The position numbers and the translations under genes were made by a program. From assembly GCA_027039465.1 (NCBI GenBank), contig JALWEA010000081.1:1-5219 (forward strand): a stretch of 5,219 bases of DNA, in the 5' to 3' direction. Positions 1 to 5,219 of the stretch are shown piece by piece. Within the stretch, counting starts at the first letter, position 1, and each line of letters starts with the position of its first letter. Under the pieces are notes generated by a model. It saw nothing but the letters and a program-made list of their open reading frames with translations, did not search any database and was not told the origin of the DNA. The DNA comes from Calditrichia bacterium (GTDB taxonomy: Bacteria; Calditrichota; Calditrichia; Calditrichales; Calditrichaceae).

Positions 1-1
1 C

Positions 2-1825
2 TACGCCATCATTATTTTGGCCAACGTCATTATGGTTGGCTTTGCCATTTATCATATCAATCAATTGAGCCGCCCGATTAATAAAATTCTAAGCGAAAAA
101 TACCGTAATGTTAATGCCGCCGAAAACATGAAATTGGCTTTGGCGCAACAGGAACGCGCCCAATTTGAAATGCTTGAGGAAGGTTTTGATTCGACACTTT
201 ACTACCGCTTTCAAACTTATAAAAACGAATTCTTAAATTGGCATCAACGCGCCATTGAAGGCGTTGCTTTGGCTCAGGAGCCCGACATTCTGGATAGCTT
301 AATGCAAACTTTCCAAAACTACCTTGCTTATTCCGACACATTGCAGACCATGCTCGGTTCCAAAGCGCCTTATCGAGTCGTAAAGGCCTATCATTATCAA
401 AAAATTTTCCCTTTGGTAAAACACATTAATGCGCTTTGTACGCAATTAAAAGAAATTAATTTGCATGCGATTAATCGATCCAATTTAAAAGCACAGAAAA
501 TTTCACAACGAACCACTTCGGTCATCATTCTTTTTTCTTTTTTGTTGATCCTTTTTAGCGTGTTAACCAGCATCTATTTAACCAAACGCATTTTGCGTCC
601 TATTCGTCAAACAACGGAGACCGTGAAAAAAATAGGGCAGGGGCATTTGGAACAAAAAGTAGATGTGGAATCCGATGACGAAATCGGACAATTGGCTTTT
701 GAATTCAATAAAATGACCGCACGCCTGGCCGCCTTTGAGAAAATGAATATTGACCAAATTATTTTGGAAAAGAAAAAATCCGAGGTTGTCATTAGCAATA
801 TTCCGGCTGCCATTATTGTGACGGACGGTCAAGGAAATATTACTCTGACGAACGAATTGGCACGCCAATTATTTGCGGTTGATGAAAAAGCCATTCAAAA
901 TAAAAAGGTTACGGAATTTTTACAAAATGAAGTCTTGGAGAAAATATTCAACAAAGGCATTTGGAAAAACACCCAAGAAAAAGCAGGCAAACCGAATCTG
1001 ATTTCATTTACCCGCGGGGATGAGAAATTTTATTATGAAATGCGGCCGATCGTAATTACGGACAATAAGGAAGAAATTCAGAGCGTTGTTATTCTCTTGC
1101 AGGATGTAACGAGTTTTAAAAAATTGGATCGCTTAAAATCCGACTTTATGGCGACCATCTCACATGAATTGAAAACGCCGCTTACTTCGATTAATATGGC
1201 CATTGATATCCTTTTGCGGAAAGTTAAAGGTGAACTCAATGCATCCCAGTCGGATTTATTGGCCGGAGCCAAGGAAGATGTAATACGTTTGAAAAATTTT
1301 GTGGCCAAACTTTTAGTCTTTTCCCGTTTGGAATCGGGAAATTATCCTTTAAACCTTCAAAAAATAGACGTGCGGCAATTGATTGAACATGCTGTGCGTC
1401 CGTTTAAAAGTCAATTTGCGGAAAAGGCCGTTAATTTTCAATTGCACATTGACCCGAATGCAAAAACGTTAACTGCCGATTTCGATAACCTGGTTTGGTG
1501 CATTTCCAATTTATTGCAAAATGCAATCGAGCATGTCGCGGCAAACGGGCACATTGAAATTCATGTAAAAAAGATAAATGGAGTTATGCGTTTTACCGTT
1601 CGGGATGACGGCCAAGGGATTCCGCCCGAAAGCCAAAAAATTATCTTTGAAAAATTTGTTCGTTTGGGGAAATTTGAAGAAAGCAAAGACGGCAATATCG
1701 GTTTGGGGTTGGCGATTGTGCGCGAAATTGTACATCGCCACAAAGGGAAAATTTGGCTGGAAAGCATACCTGACAAGGGGAGCGCGTTTTATTTTGAAAT
1801 TCCGTTGAATTTAATTCAGGATTAA
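2..1825 (+). CDS. Membrane sensor histidine kinase, HAMP-PAS-HisKA-HATPase, KinB-like (5' end cut off)
   Basis: This is the sensor kinase of a two-component pair: it autophosphorylates on His and passes the phosphate to the regulator encoded next. The frame is open to the window edge. The TTG at 17 lies inside the first membrane helix, so the true start is upstream and probably only a short piece is missing. Counting that TTG as residue 1: end of TM1 (to about 13), extracytoplasmic helical sensor (about 16-163), TM2 (about 167-188), HAMP (about 189-243), PAS (about 252-366), HisKA with SHELKTP and phospho-acceptor His383, then HATPase with N-box Asn498/Asn502, G1 box DDGQGIP (530-536), F-box FEKF (544-547) and G2 box GLGLA (562-566). 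All catalytic boxes look intact. The domain order, and a sensor start near residues 24-46 (ILSEKYRNVNAAENM), resemble Pseudomonas KinB. That kinship is inferred, and the ligand is unknown. Confidence 0.95.
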   Translation, partial: YAIIILANVIMVGFAIYHINQLSRPINKILSEKYRNVNAAENMKLALAQQERAQFEMLEEGFDSTLYYRFQTYKNEFLNWHQRAIEGVALAQEPDILDSLMQTFQNYLAYSDTLQTMLGSKAPYRVVKAYHYQKIFPLVKHINALCTQLKEINLHAINRSNLKAQKISQRTTSVIILFSFLLILFSVLTSIYLTKRILRPIRQTTETVKKIGQGHLEQKVDVESDDEIGQLAFEFNKMTARLAAFEKMNIDQIILEKKKSEVVISNIPAAIIVTDGQGNITLTNELARQLFAVDEKAIQNKKVTEFLQNEVLEKIFNKGIWKNTQEKAGKPNLISFTRGDEKFYYEMRPIVITDNKEEIQSVVILLQDVTSFKKLDRLKSDFMATISHELKTPLTSINMAIDILLRKVKGELNASQSDLLAGAKEDVIRLKNFVAKLLVFSRLESGNYPLNLQKIDVRQLIEHAVRPFKSQFAEKAVNFQLHIDPNAKTLTADFDNLVWCISNLLQNAIEHVAANGHIEIHVKKINGVMRFTVRDDGQGIPPESQKIIFEKFVRLGKFEESKDGNIGLGLAIVREIVHRHKGKIWLESIPDKGSAFYFEIPLNLIQD

Positions 1826-1828
1826 ACC

Positions 1829-3160
1829 ATGGAAAAAGAGCAACGACCAAGGGTTCTTCTGGTAGATGACGAACCGAATATTCTTAAAACCATGACCATT
1901 TGTCTGGAAGAAATCAACATGAAAGTTACCGCTTGTAAACAACCGCAACAAGCGCTTGAGTTGATCCTTAAACAACCGTTTGATTTGGCGTTTATCGATT
2001 TGAAAATGCAACCGATTGACGGACTAACGCTTTTGGAAGAGATTCGTAAATATGCGCCCTCAACCACGGTGGTGATCATAACGGCGCACGGATCGGTAGA
2101 GAGCGCCGTTGAAGCCATGAAAAAAGGTGCCTATCATTATTTACAAAAACCGTTTGATTATCTGGAATTGCAAATTTTTGCCAAAAAGGTGCTGGAATAT
2201 CATCAATTACAGCAGGAAGTGGAGCGCTATCGCGAGCAATTGTCCTATTGGGCGGAAACCAATGACATCGTTACGCGCAACAAAGACATGCTTGAAAAAA
2301 TTCAATTGGCCCGCCAAATTGCACCTTCCGATTTGTCCGTTTTAATCGAGGGGGAAAGCGGAACCGGTAAGGAATTGTTTGCCGAGTTAATTTACCAAAG
2401 CAGTGATCGGGTAAATAAGCCGTTTGTTAAAATCAATTGTGCGGCCTTACCCGAAAATTTATTGGAGAGCGAGTTATTCGGACATGTAAAAGGCGCTTTT
2501 ACGGGAGCGATTAAAGATCGAAAGGGTCGCTTTGAATTGGCGGACGGCGGTACTGTTTTTCTGGATGAAATCGGTTCATTGTCACCTTCGCTTCAGGCAA
2601 AATTATTACGGGTTCTGCAACAAAAGGAGTTTGAACGTTTAGGGGAAAGCGTTACACGTAAAGTGGATGTACGCATTATTGCGGCGACGAATACCGATTT
2701 GGAGCAAGCCATGGAAGAAGGAACTTTCCGTCGTGATTTATTTTACCGATTAAATACGGTACGTATAAAACTTTTACCTTTACGCGAACGTCCGGAAGAT
2801 ATTCTTTTGCTGGCACAGTATTTTGCGGAAAAATTTTCTGATTCCAAAGATGTTAAAATTGCTCCCGATGCGGTTAAAGCATTGAAGGCATACCATTGGC
2901 GAGGAAACGTCCGCGAACTGGAAAACGTTATTAAACGCGCTGTTATTCTAGCCAAAAACAATATCATTGAATTAACCGATTTGCCCGAAGAAGTCCGCTT
3001 TGCTTTGCAGAATCCGCAACGCTTGCTGTCTTTGGAAGAAATGGAGAAGCAACATATTCGCAAAGTATTACAAACGGCCTCGGATTTGAATGAAGCGGCA
3101 AAAATTTTGGGCATCGATCCGGCAACGCTTTGGCGCAAACGCAAACGGTATAATTTGTGA
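1829..3160 (+). CDS. NtrC-family sigma-54-dependent response regulator, AlgB-like
   Basis: This is a cytoplasmic transcription activator, the likely partner of the kinase that ends 3 bp upstream. The ATG at 1829 follows an AGGA (1818-1821) at a 7-nt spacing, and that Shine-Dalgarno overlaps the end of the kinase gene, so the two are probably co-translated. Receiver (about 7-125): acidic pair Asp13/Asp14, phospho-acceptor Asp57, Thr85 and Lys107. AAA+ domain (about 148-385): Walker A GESGTGK (175-181), sigma-54 contact loop GAFTGA (222-227), Walker B TVFLDE (242-247), the arginine region FRRDLFYRLN (300-309) and sensor II WRGNVREL (357-364). A Fis-type helix-turn-helix ends the protein (about 404-443). 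The intact GAFTGA loop means it should activate sigma-54 RNA polymerase rather than only bind DNA. At 443 residues it has normal family length. The C-terminal stretch LSLEEMEKQHI...LGIDPATLWRKRKRY looks closer to AlgB than to NtrC. No intrinsic terminator is visible just after the stop. Confidence 0.97.
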   Translation: MEKEQRPRVLLVDDEPNILKTMTICLEEINMKVTACKQPQQALELILKQPFDLAFIDLKMQPIDGLTLLEEIRKYAPSTTVVIITAHGSVESAVEAMKKGAYHYLQKPFDYLELQIFAKKVLEYHQLQQEVERYREQLSYWAETNDIVTRNKDMLEKIQLARQIAPSDLSVLIEGESGTGKELFAELIYQSSDRVNKPFVKINCAALPENLLESELFGHVKGAFTGAIKDRKGRFELADGGTVFLDEIGSLSPSLQAKLLRVLQQKEFERLGESVTRKVDVRIIAATNTDLEQAMEEGTFRRDLFYRLNTVRIKLLPLRERPEDILLLAQYFAEKFSDSKDVKIAPDAVKALKAYHWRGNVRELENVIKRAVILAKNNIIELTDLPEEVRFALQNPQRLLSLEEMEKQHIRKVLQTASDLNEAAKILGIDPATLWRKRKRYNL

Positions 3161-3162
3161 AG

Positions 3163-3260
3163 GCGTTACGTTTAACGGTTAATTCGTTAAATGGGTGAAT
3201 GAGGTAGCGTTAAGGGTTAAAGGGAGAAGCGTTATTCGTGTATTCGTTAAGCGTTAATCG
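3163..3260. repeat. GCGTTA-rich degenerate repeat with 22-bp phasing
   Basis: GCGTTA begins at 3163, 3207, 3229 and 3251, at spacings of 44, 22 and 22 bp, with a TCGTTAA variant at 3184. ATTCGTTAA occurs at 3182-3190 and again at 3242-3250. Further TTAA words (3172-3175, 3179-3182, 3217-3220) give the tract its low-complexity look. The bases between the motif copies are poorly conserved, so this is a loose phased repeat and not a clean tandem array. It starts directly after the regulator stop codon. Its function is unknown: it could be a degenerate simple repeat, or a set of protein-binding sites two helical turns apart. Confidence 0.6.
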
Positions 3261-3322
3261 GAAATCATTGTTTGTGCAGCCGGTGGCGCGCGCCCGTTGT
3301 TTGATGCGATTCTCAGAGCTGT

Positions 3323-3370
3323 CATTGCGAACGATCCTGCGCGCCTGCAAGCAGGAGAGTGAAGCAATCC
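3323..3370. repeat. Short palindromic interspersed element, copy 1
   Basis: The element runs from CATTGCGA (3323-3330) to GAAGCAATCC (3361-3370). Its ends are inverted relative to each other (ATTGC against GCAAT). Inside, TCCTGC (3335-3340) and GCAGGA (3351-3356) form a perfect 6-bp stem around a 10-nt loop. It is more GC-rich than the flanking genes. Sequences of this form are, as far as I recall, commonly interspersed in intergenic DNA of diverse bacteria and often give rise to spurious annotated peptides; the reverse-strand reading here is of that sort. A shorter relative lies at 3685-3720. Confidence 0.6.
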
Positions 3371-3493
3371 CTTCCACCATTCCCGGCCAGTGCTACTTTG
3401 TGGGAGAGTGCTTTGGCGCATCACTAATATTGACATGTTGTGGCGCGTCCGTCTCTCGATAAGATTCTGCCTTTCATCTTGCGTTGTCCTAAG

Positions 3494-3601
3494 TAAGGGC
3501 GAAGCATTTCCGTAAAGATGTTGCAAACTCAAAAAATTTAACATTGTGCAACCAAAAACGCCGATTAATCCTTTATTTGTTAGGGAAATGCTTCGCCCCT
3601 A
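3494..3601. repeat. 22-bp near-perfect inverted repeat with a 64-bp spacer
   Basis: The left arm (3494-3515) starts TAAGGGCGAAGCATTTCC. The right arm (3580-3601), read in reverse complement, starts TAGGGGCGAAGCATTTCC. The arms match at 20 of 22 positions. The 64-bp spacer (3516-3579) is AT-rich and has no coding potential. The whole unit of 108 bp has the shape of a small non-autonomous mobile element or a long hairpin, but I cannot show a target-site duplication, and the TA at each outer end belongs to the repeat itself. It could also be two oppositely oriented copies of one short interspersed repeat. Confidence 0.7.
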
Positions 3602-3646
3602 CCAGTGTCGGCAGAATCACTCGGGAACCGGACACGGTTGCCACAA

Positions 3647-3674
3647 CAGTTCCCAGTTCCTAATTCCCAACTAA
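3647..3674. repeat. Heptanucleotide tandem repeat (CAGTTCC-type), about four units
   Basis: Four consecutive 7-mers read CAGTTCC, CAGTTCC, TAATTCC and CAACTAA, so the first two are identical and the array decays rightwards. On the other strand this reads as GGAACTG-type repeats. Short 7-bp tandem arrays of this kind recall the heptamer repeats described in cyanobacterial intergenic DNA, though the word differs. The role is unknown and the array is short, so chance cannot be fully excluded. Confidence 0.45.
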
Positions 3675-3684
3675 TTAGGACTTC

Positions 3685-3720
3685 CATTGCGATTCCCAAT
3701 GCAGTAGGTAGAAGCAATCC
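3685..3720. repeat. Short palindromic interspersed element, copy 2 (shorter or decayed)
   Basis: It shares both ends with the element at 3323-3370: CATTGCGA at 3685-3692 and GAAGCAATCC at 3711-3720. The core is different and 12 bp shorter. Instead of the TCCTGC/GCAGGA stem it has CATTG (3685-3689) pairing with CAATG (3697-3701). The shared ends in the same orientation suggest a common family with variable cores, or a copy that has lost its centre. Confidence 0.45.
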
Positions 3721-3728
3721 TTTCAAAA

Positions 3729-3764
3729 GCAGCAACGGATGTAAGAAATTCTTCATTCCGCTGC
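3729..3764. repeat. Imperfect hairpin
   Basis: GCAGC (3729-3733) pairs with GCTGC (3760-3764). After a 3-nt bulge, GGATG (3737-3741) faces CATTCC (3754-3759) and AAGA (3743-3746) faces TCTT (3750-3753) around a very short loop. The structure is broken by bulges. No T-run follows on the plus strand, so it is not a standard terminator. It may be the far end of the repeat mosaic, or an RNA structure in the tonB leader if transcription starts upstream. Confidence 0.35.
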
Positions 3765-3812
3765 AATTACTCACATGTCATTCGTGCATTTTTCAATATT
3801 GATCCCGTGTTT

Positions 3813-3833
3813 TTAATTTCTTGTTAAAATTAA
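3813..3833. repeat. AT-rich dyad upstream of tonB
   Basis: TTAATTT (3813-3819) and AAATTAA (3827-3833) are perfect inverted arms around 7 bp. It lies about 140 bp upstream of the candidate sigma-54 promoter, where activators of this family often bind. In such AT-rich DNA a dyad of this size can easily arise by chance, so its role as a binding site is only a possibility. Confidence 0.2.
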
Positions 3834-3907
3834 GAATTTACCTTTTCTCGCCAATTTCATCATTGCATCTTGCAAGAAAAAAACAATCGAATTTGTTTTG
3901 ATGTAAT

Positions 3908-3919
3908 TTATTTAAATAA
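3908..3919. promoter_or_regulatory. Perfect 12-bp palindrome in the tonB upstream region
   Basis: TTATTTAAATAA is identical to its own reverse complement. It sits about 36 bp upstream of the candidate -24 element at 3955. It could be an operator or activator site for tonB control, but it consists only of A and T in an AT-rich stretch, and no regulator can be named for it. Confidence 0.25.
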
Positions 3920-3954
3920 CCAAATAACAAGTAATTATAGCCCGTTGATTTTTA

Positions 3955-3970
3955 TGGCATGGATTTTGGA
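3955..3970 (+). promoter_or_regulatory. Candidate sigma-54 (-24/-12) promoter for the tonB gene
   Basis: TGGCATGGATTTTGGA matches the known sigma-54 consensus TGGCACG-N4-TTGCW at 10 of 12 fixed positions with exact spacing. The GG of the -24 element is intact. The mismatches are C to T at 3960 and, more seriously, C to G at 3969 within the -12 element. Transcription would begin near 3981, giving a leader of about 36 nt before the ATG at 4017. A sigma-54 activator is encoded just upstream, which makes the match more interesting. I found no convincing sigma-70-type promoter in the same region. Confidence 0.4.
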
Positions 3971-4004
3971 CTCTTGGATGTTGAATATGTGTTTTACTAA
4001 AAAA

Positions 4005-4009
4005 AGGAG
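4005..4009 (+). promoter_or_regulatory. Ribosome binding site of the tonB gene
   Basis: AGGAG, preceded by a run of A, lies 7 nt before the ATG at 4017. It decides the start: the frame is open back to a TTG at 3870, but that codon has no Shine-Dalgarno and the extra 49 residues have no family resemblance. Confidence 0.85.
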
Positions 4010-4016
4010 TCGAATC

Positions 4017-4631
4017 ATGTCACAAAAAAAATTAAAACAACAATACCGCAAAGTGTTGGAACTATCTCTTGTATTTTCTTTACTTTTGCTCATCTTAACA
4101 TTTTATTCGTTTAAAAAATATGAGCACAAAGTGGAGTTGCCACCCAAGCCGAATATCAAATTGGAAGTCATCAAAATACCGATCACAAAAATGCCCGAAA
4201 AACCGCCGCGACCTCAGCTTCCTTCCGTGCCCGTTGGTAGCGATGACGATGAAATCCTGGACGATGTCCCGATTGATCTTTTTGAAGGAAACCAAAACAT
4301 CGATTTCTCGAAATTGCCGCCGCCTCCTAAAGACGAAGAACCCGATACTTTTGAATATATTGCGGTGGCATTTAAACCGAAATTAATCAAACGGGTTGCT
4401 CCCGTGTATCCGGAATTAGCACGTAAGGCAGGGATTCAAGGAACTGTGGTGGTTCGGGTACTGATCGGAACAGACGGGAACGTTGAGAAGGCAGTAATTT
4501 TTAAATCGATTCCCATGTTGGATGAAGCTGCTTTAACCGCAGCAAAGCGTTTTAAATTTATTCCAGGCCGACAACGTGATAAAAATGTAAAGGTGTGGAT
4601 GTCCATTCCGTTCGTATTTAAGTTGAAGTGA
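4017..4631 (+). CDS. tonB: TonB-family energy transducer protein
   Basis: TonB proteins sit in the inner membrane, span the periplasm and pass proton-motive-force energy from ExbB/ExbD to outer-membrane TonB-dependent transporters. This 204-residue protein shows the family layout. A short basic cytoplasmic N-terminus (1-13) is followed by one membrane anchor (about 14-32). A proline/lysine-rich stretch (about 40-73) and an acidic, proline-containing linker (about 74-112) come next. The C-terminal TonB domain (about 121-203) carries the typical APVYPELARKAGIQGTV (128-144), LIGTDGNV (149-156) and a late RFKFIPG (178-184). The ATG is chosen because of the AGGAG 7 nt upstream. No exbB, exbD or transporter gene is in view, so its partners must be elsewhere. 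It appears to be transcribed alone. A paralogue dedicated to one transporter, rather than the main TonB, is possible. Confidence 0.93.
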   Translation: MSQKKLKQQYRKVLELSLVFSLLLLILTFYSFKKYEHKVELPPKPNIKLEVIKIPITKMPEKPPRPQLPSVPVGSDDDEILDDVPIDLFEGNQNIDFSKLPPPPKDEEPDTFEYIAVAFKPKLIKRVAPVYPELARKAGIQGTVVVRVLIGTDGNVEKAVIFKSIPMLDEAALTAAKRFKFIPGRQRDKNVKVWMSIPFVFKLK

Positions 4632-4655
4632 TCCGTAGAAAATAATACCAATAAA

Positions 4656-4687
4656 AAAGGCTGCCTCCGAATCCAGAAGCAGCCTTT
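4656..4687. terminator. Rho-independent terminator between convergent genes
   Basis: AAAGGCTGC (4656-4664) pairs perfectly with GCAGCCTTT (4679-4687), a 9-bp stem around a 14-nt loop. Read on the minus strand the stem runs into a TTTTTTATT tract (4658-4650), a good terminator for the minus-strand gene ending at 4711. On the plus strand only TTTGTGATTT follows, so it should also stop tonB transcripts but less strongly. Its place between two convergent stop codons fits a bidirectional terminator. Confidence 0.9.
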
Positions 4688-4710
4688 GTGATTTAGAAGG
4701 GAGGATAAGA

Positions 4711-5219
4711 TTATTTGAGTAAGGTCATGCGTTTTTGAATCTTGAAGTTACCATACTTCAATTCGTAAATGTACATGCCCGAAGCCACTTTCTGACCGGC
4801 ATTGTTCGTACCGTCCCACTGAACCGAATGTTCACCGGCAGTCAGCAGTTCGTTGTTAACCAATGTTTTGATCTTTTGACCCAACGCATTGTAAACCGTC
4901 AAGCTGATCTGCTTATTGATCGGCAGATAGAATTTGATGGTTGTTGTCGGGTTGAAGGGGTTCGGGTAGTTTTGTTCCAGTTTGTAATCTTTGGCCGTAA
5001 TGATGTTCCAGGAATGGTTCAAACCGGTAACCGTACCGAATTCATAAACCTGCAACCAACGTTTTGCTTCATCGGGAATGGGTACGCCGCCTGCGCTATC
5101 TTGCGGAACCGTACTACCTGCAACCAAATAACTAGCAACAACTTCTTTATTGCCGTCGCCGTCCAAGTCAACTTTCGGTACATTAACATCCCAGACCGGG
5201 CTCATAACCGGTTGACCTG
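4711..5219 (-). CDS. Secreted protein with T9SS type A-like C-terminal sorting domain (5' end outside the window)
   Basis: Only the C-terminal part, about 169 residues, is present; the frame is open past the window edge. The ATG at 5205 is internal and serves only for numbering (residue 1). VDLDGDGNKEVVASY (12-26) is a DxDxDG calcium-binding-like motif of the kind found in FG-GAP/VCBS beta-propeller repeats. After a linker, residues 73-164 form the sorting domain: YKLEQNYPNPFNPTTTI (74-90), SLTVYNALGQKIKTLVN (101-117), AGEHSVQWDGTNNAGQKVASG (123-143), GMYIYELKYG (143-152) and the terminal KRMTLLK. In FCB bacteria this domain directs proteins through the type IX system to the cell surface or outside. 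FlgD-like Ig folds share the pattern. The N-terminal function, perhaps an adhesin, enzyme or repeat protein, cannot be read here. Confidence 0.9.
   Translation of the reverse strand, partial: GQPVMSPVWDVNVPKVDLDGDGNKEVVASYLVAGSTVPQDSAGGVPIPDEAKRWLQVYEFGTVTGLNHSWNIITAKDYKLEQNYPNPFNPTTTIKFYLPINKQISLTVYNALGQKIKTLVNNELLTAGEHSVQWDGTNNAGQKVASGMYIYELKYGNFKIQKRMTLLK

Larger units (their letters stand above)
3161..4016. other. Repeat-dense intergenic region without a credible gene
   Basis: About 0.86 kb separates the regulator stop from the tonB start. Short open frames exist on both strands, but none has a Shine-Dalgarno, a recognisable domain or composition like the flanking genes, and most run through the repeats listed separately. 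From left to right it holds a GCGTTA-rich tract, a locally GC-rich patch with the 10-bp palindrome GGCGCGCGCC (3285-3294), a short palindromic element, a 22-bp inverted repeat, a heptamer tandem repeat, a second copy of the short element, a hairpin, and from about 3790 an AT-rich leader that probably carries the tonB promoter. I see no tRNA, rRNA or riboswitch signature. Confidence 0.75.

Noticed and set aside
17..19. TTG as the start of the histidine kinase
   Set aside because: The frame stays open to the window edge, and residues before it (YAII) continue the same hydrophobic helix, so this TTG is internal to TM1.
3164..3177. CGTTA-CGTT-TAACG hairpin as terminator of the two-component operon
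   Set aside because: The stem has only 5 bp, is AT-rich and is not followed by a T-run; it is a by-product of the GCGTTA/TTAA repeat words.
3238..3462. Plus-strand open frame of 74 codons
   Set aside because: It starts inside the GCGTTA tract and covers the first palindromic element. It has no domain, no convincing Shine-Dalgarno and no compositional match to the flanking genes.
3254..3544. Minus-strand open frame of 96 codons
   Set aside because: It reads through the short palindromic element and the left arm of the inverted repeat. The peptide (SPACRRAGSFAMTA) is the kind of spurious product such repeats give, and no ribosome binding site or domain is visible.
3580..3802. Overlapping short open frames on both strands
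   Set aside because: Both consist mostly of the inverted-repeat arm, the heptamer array and the second palindromic element; they are accidental frames in repeat DNA.
3799..3830. Sigma-70 promoter made of TTGATC and TAAAAT
   Set aside because: The two hexamers are 20 bp apart, too far for a normal spacer, and no Bacteroidota-type TTTG/TAnnTTTG pair was found there either.
3870..4016. Upstream extension of the TonB protein from a TTG
   Set aside because: It has no Shine-Dalgarno at 3870 and the extra residues resemble no TonB N-terminus. The ATG at 4017 has a strong AGGAG at proper distance and places the membrane anchor close to the N-terminus.
3161..4016. CRISPR array
   Set aside because: The repeats differ in type and length, with no identical 23-40 bp direct repeats and regular spacers, and no cas gene is nearby.

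Overview
The window fits a Gram-negative bacterium of the Fibrobacterota-Chlorobiota-Bacteroidota (FCB) group, perhaps Calditrichota, Ignavibacteriota or a related candidate phylum. Two things point there. The partial minus-strand gene ends in a type IX secretion (T9SS) type sorting domain with the hallmark YPNPFNP motif and a final Lys. A TonB energy transducer also implies an outer membrane. The DNA is moderately AT-rich. The phylum is inferred; no marker gene is present.

Layout. Positions 2-3160 (+) hold a tight two-gene two-component operon. It encodes a membrane histidine kinase (TM, extracytoplasmic sensor, TM, HAMP, PAS, HisKA, HATPase; first residues cut off by the window edge) and, after 3 bp, a complete NtrC-family sigma-54 activator. 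Architecture and several signature stretches resemble the KinB/AlgB pair of Pseudomonas. Positions 3161-4016 are a non-coding stretch of about 0.86 kb built from different small repeats: a GCGTTA-rich tract with a 22-bp period, two CATTGCGA...GAAGCAATCC elements, a 22-bp inverted repeat, a heptanucleotide tandem repeat and an imperfect hairpin. It ends in an AT-rich leader with a candidate sigma-54 promoter. Positions 4017-4631 (+) encode a 204-residue TonB-family protein. A rho-independent terminator at 4656-4687 lies between it and the convergent minus-strand gene at 4711-5219, the C-terminal part of a secreted T9SS-type protein with a DxDxDG calcium-binding-like motif.

How the parts may work together. 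The kinase should sense an envelope or periplasmic signal and phosphorylate the regulator at Asp57, which would then drive sigma-54 promoters. The best such promoter match in the non-coding stretch lies 47-62 bp upstream of the tonB start codon, so the regulator could control the TonB gene. That link is a hypothesis. I see no complete new multi-gene system here; the most unusual part is the repeat-dense intergenic region.
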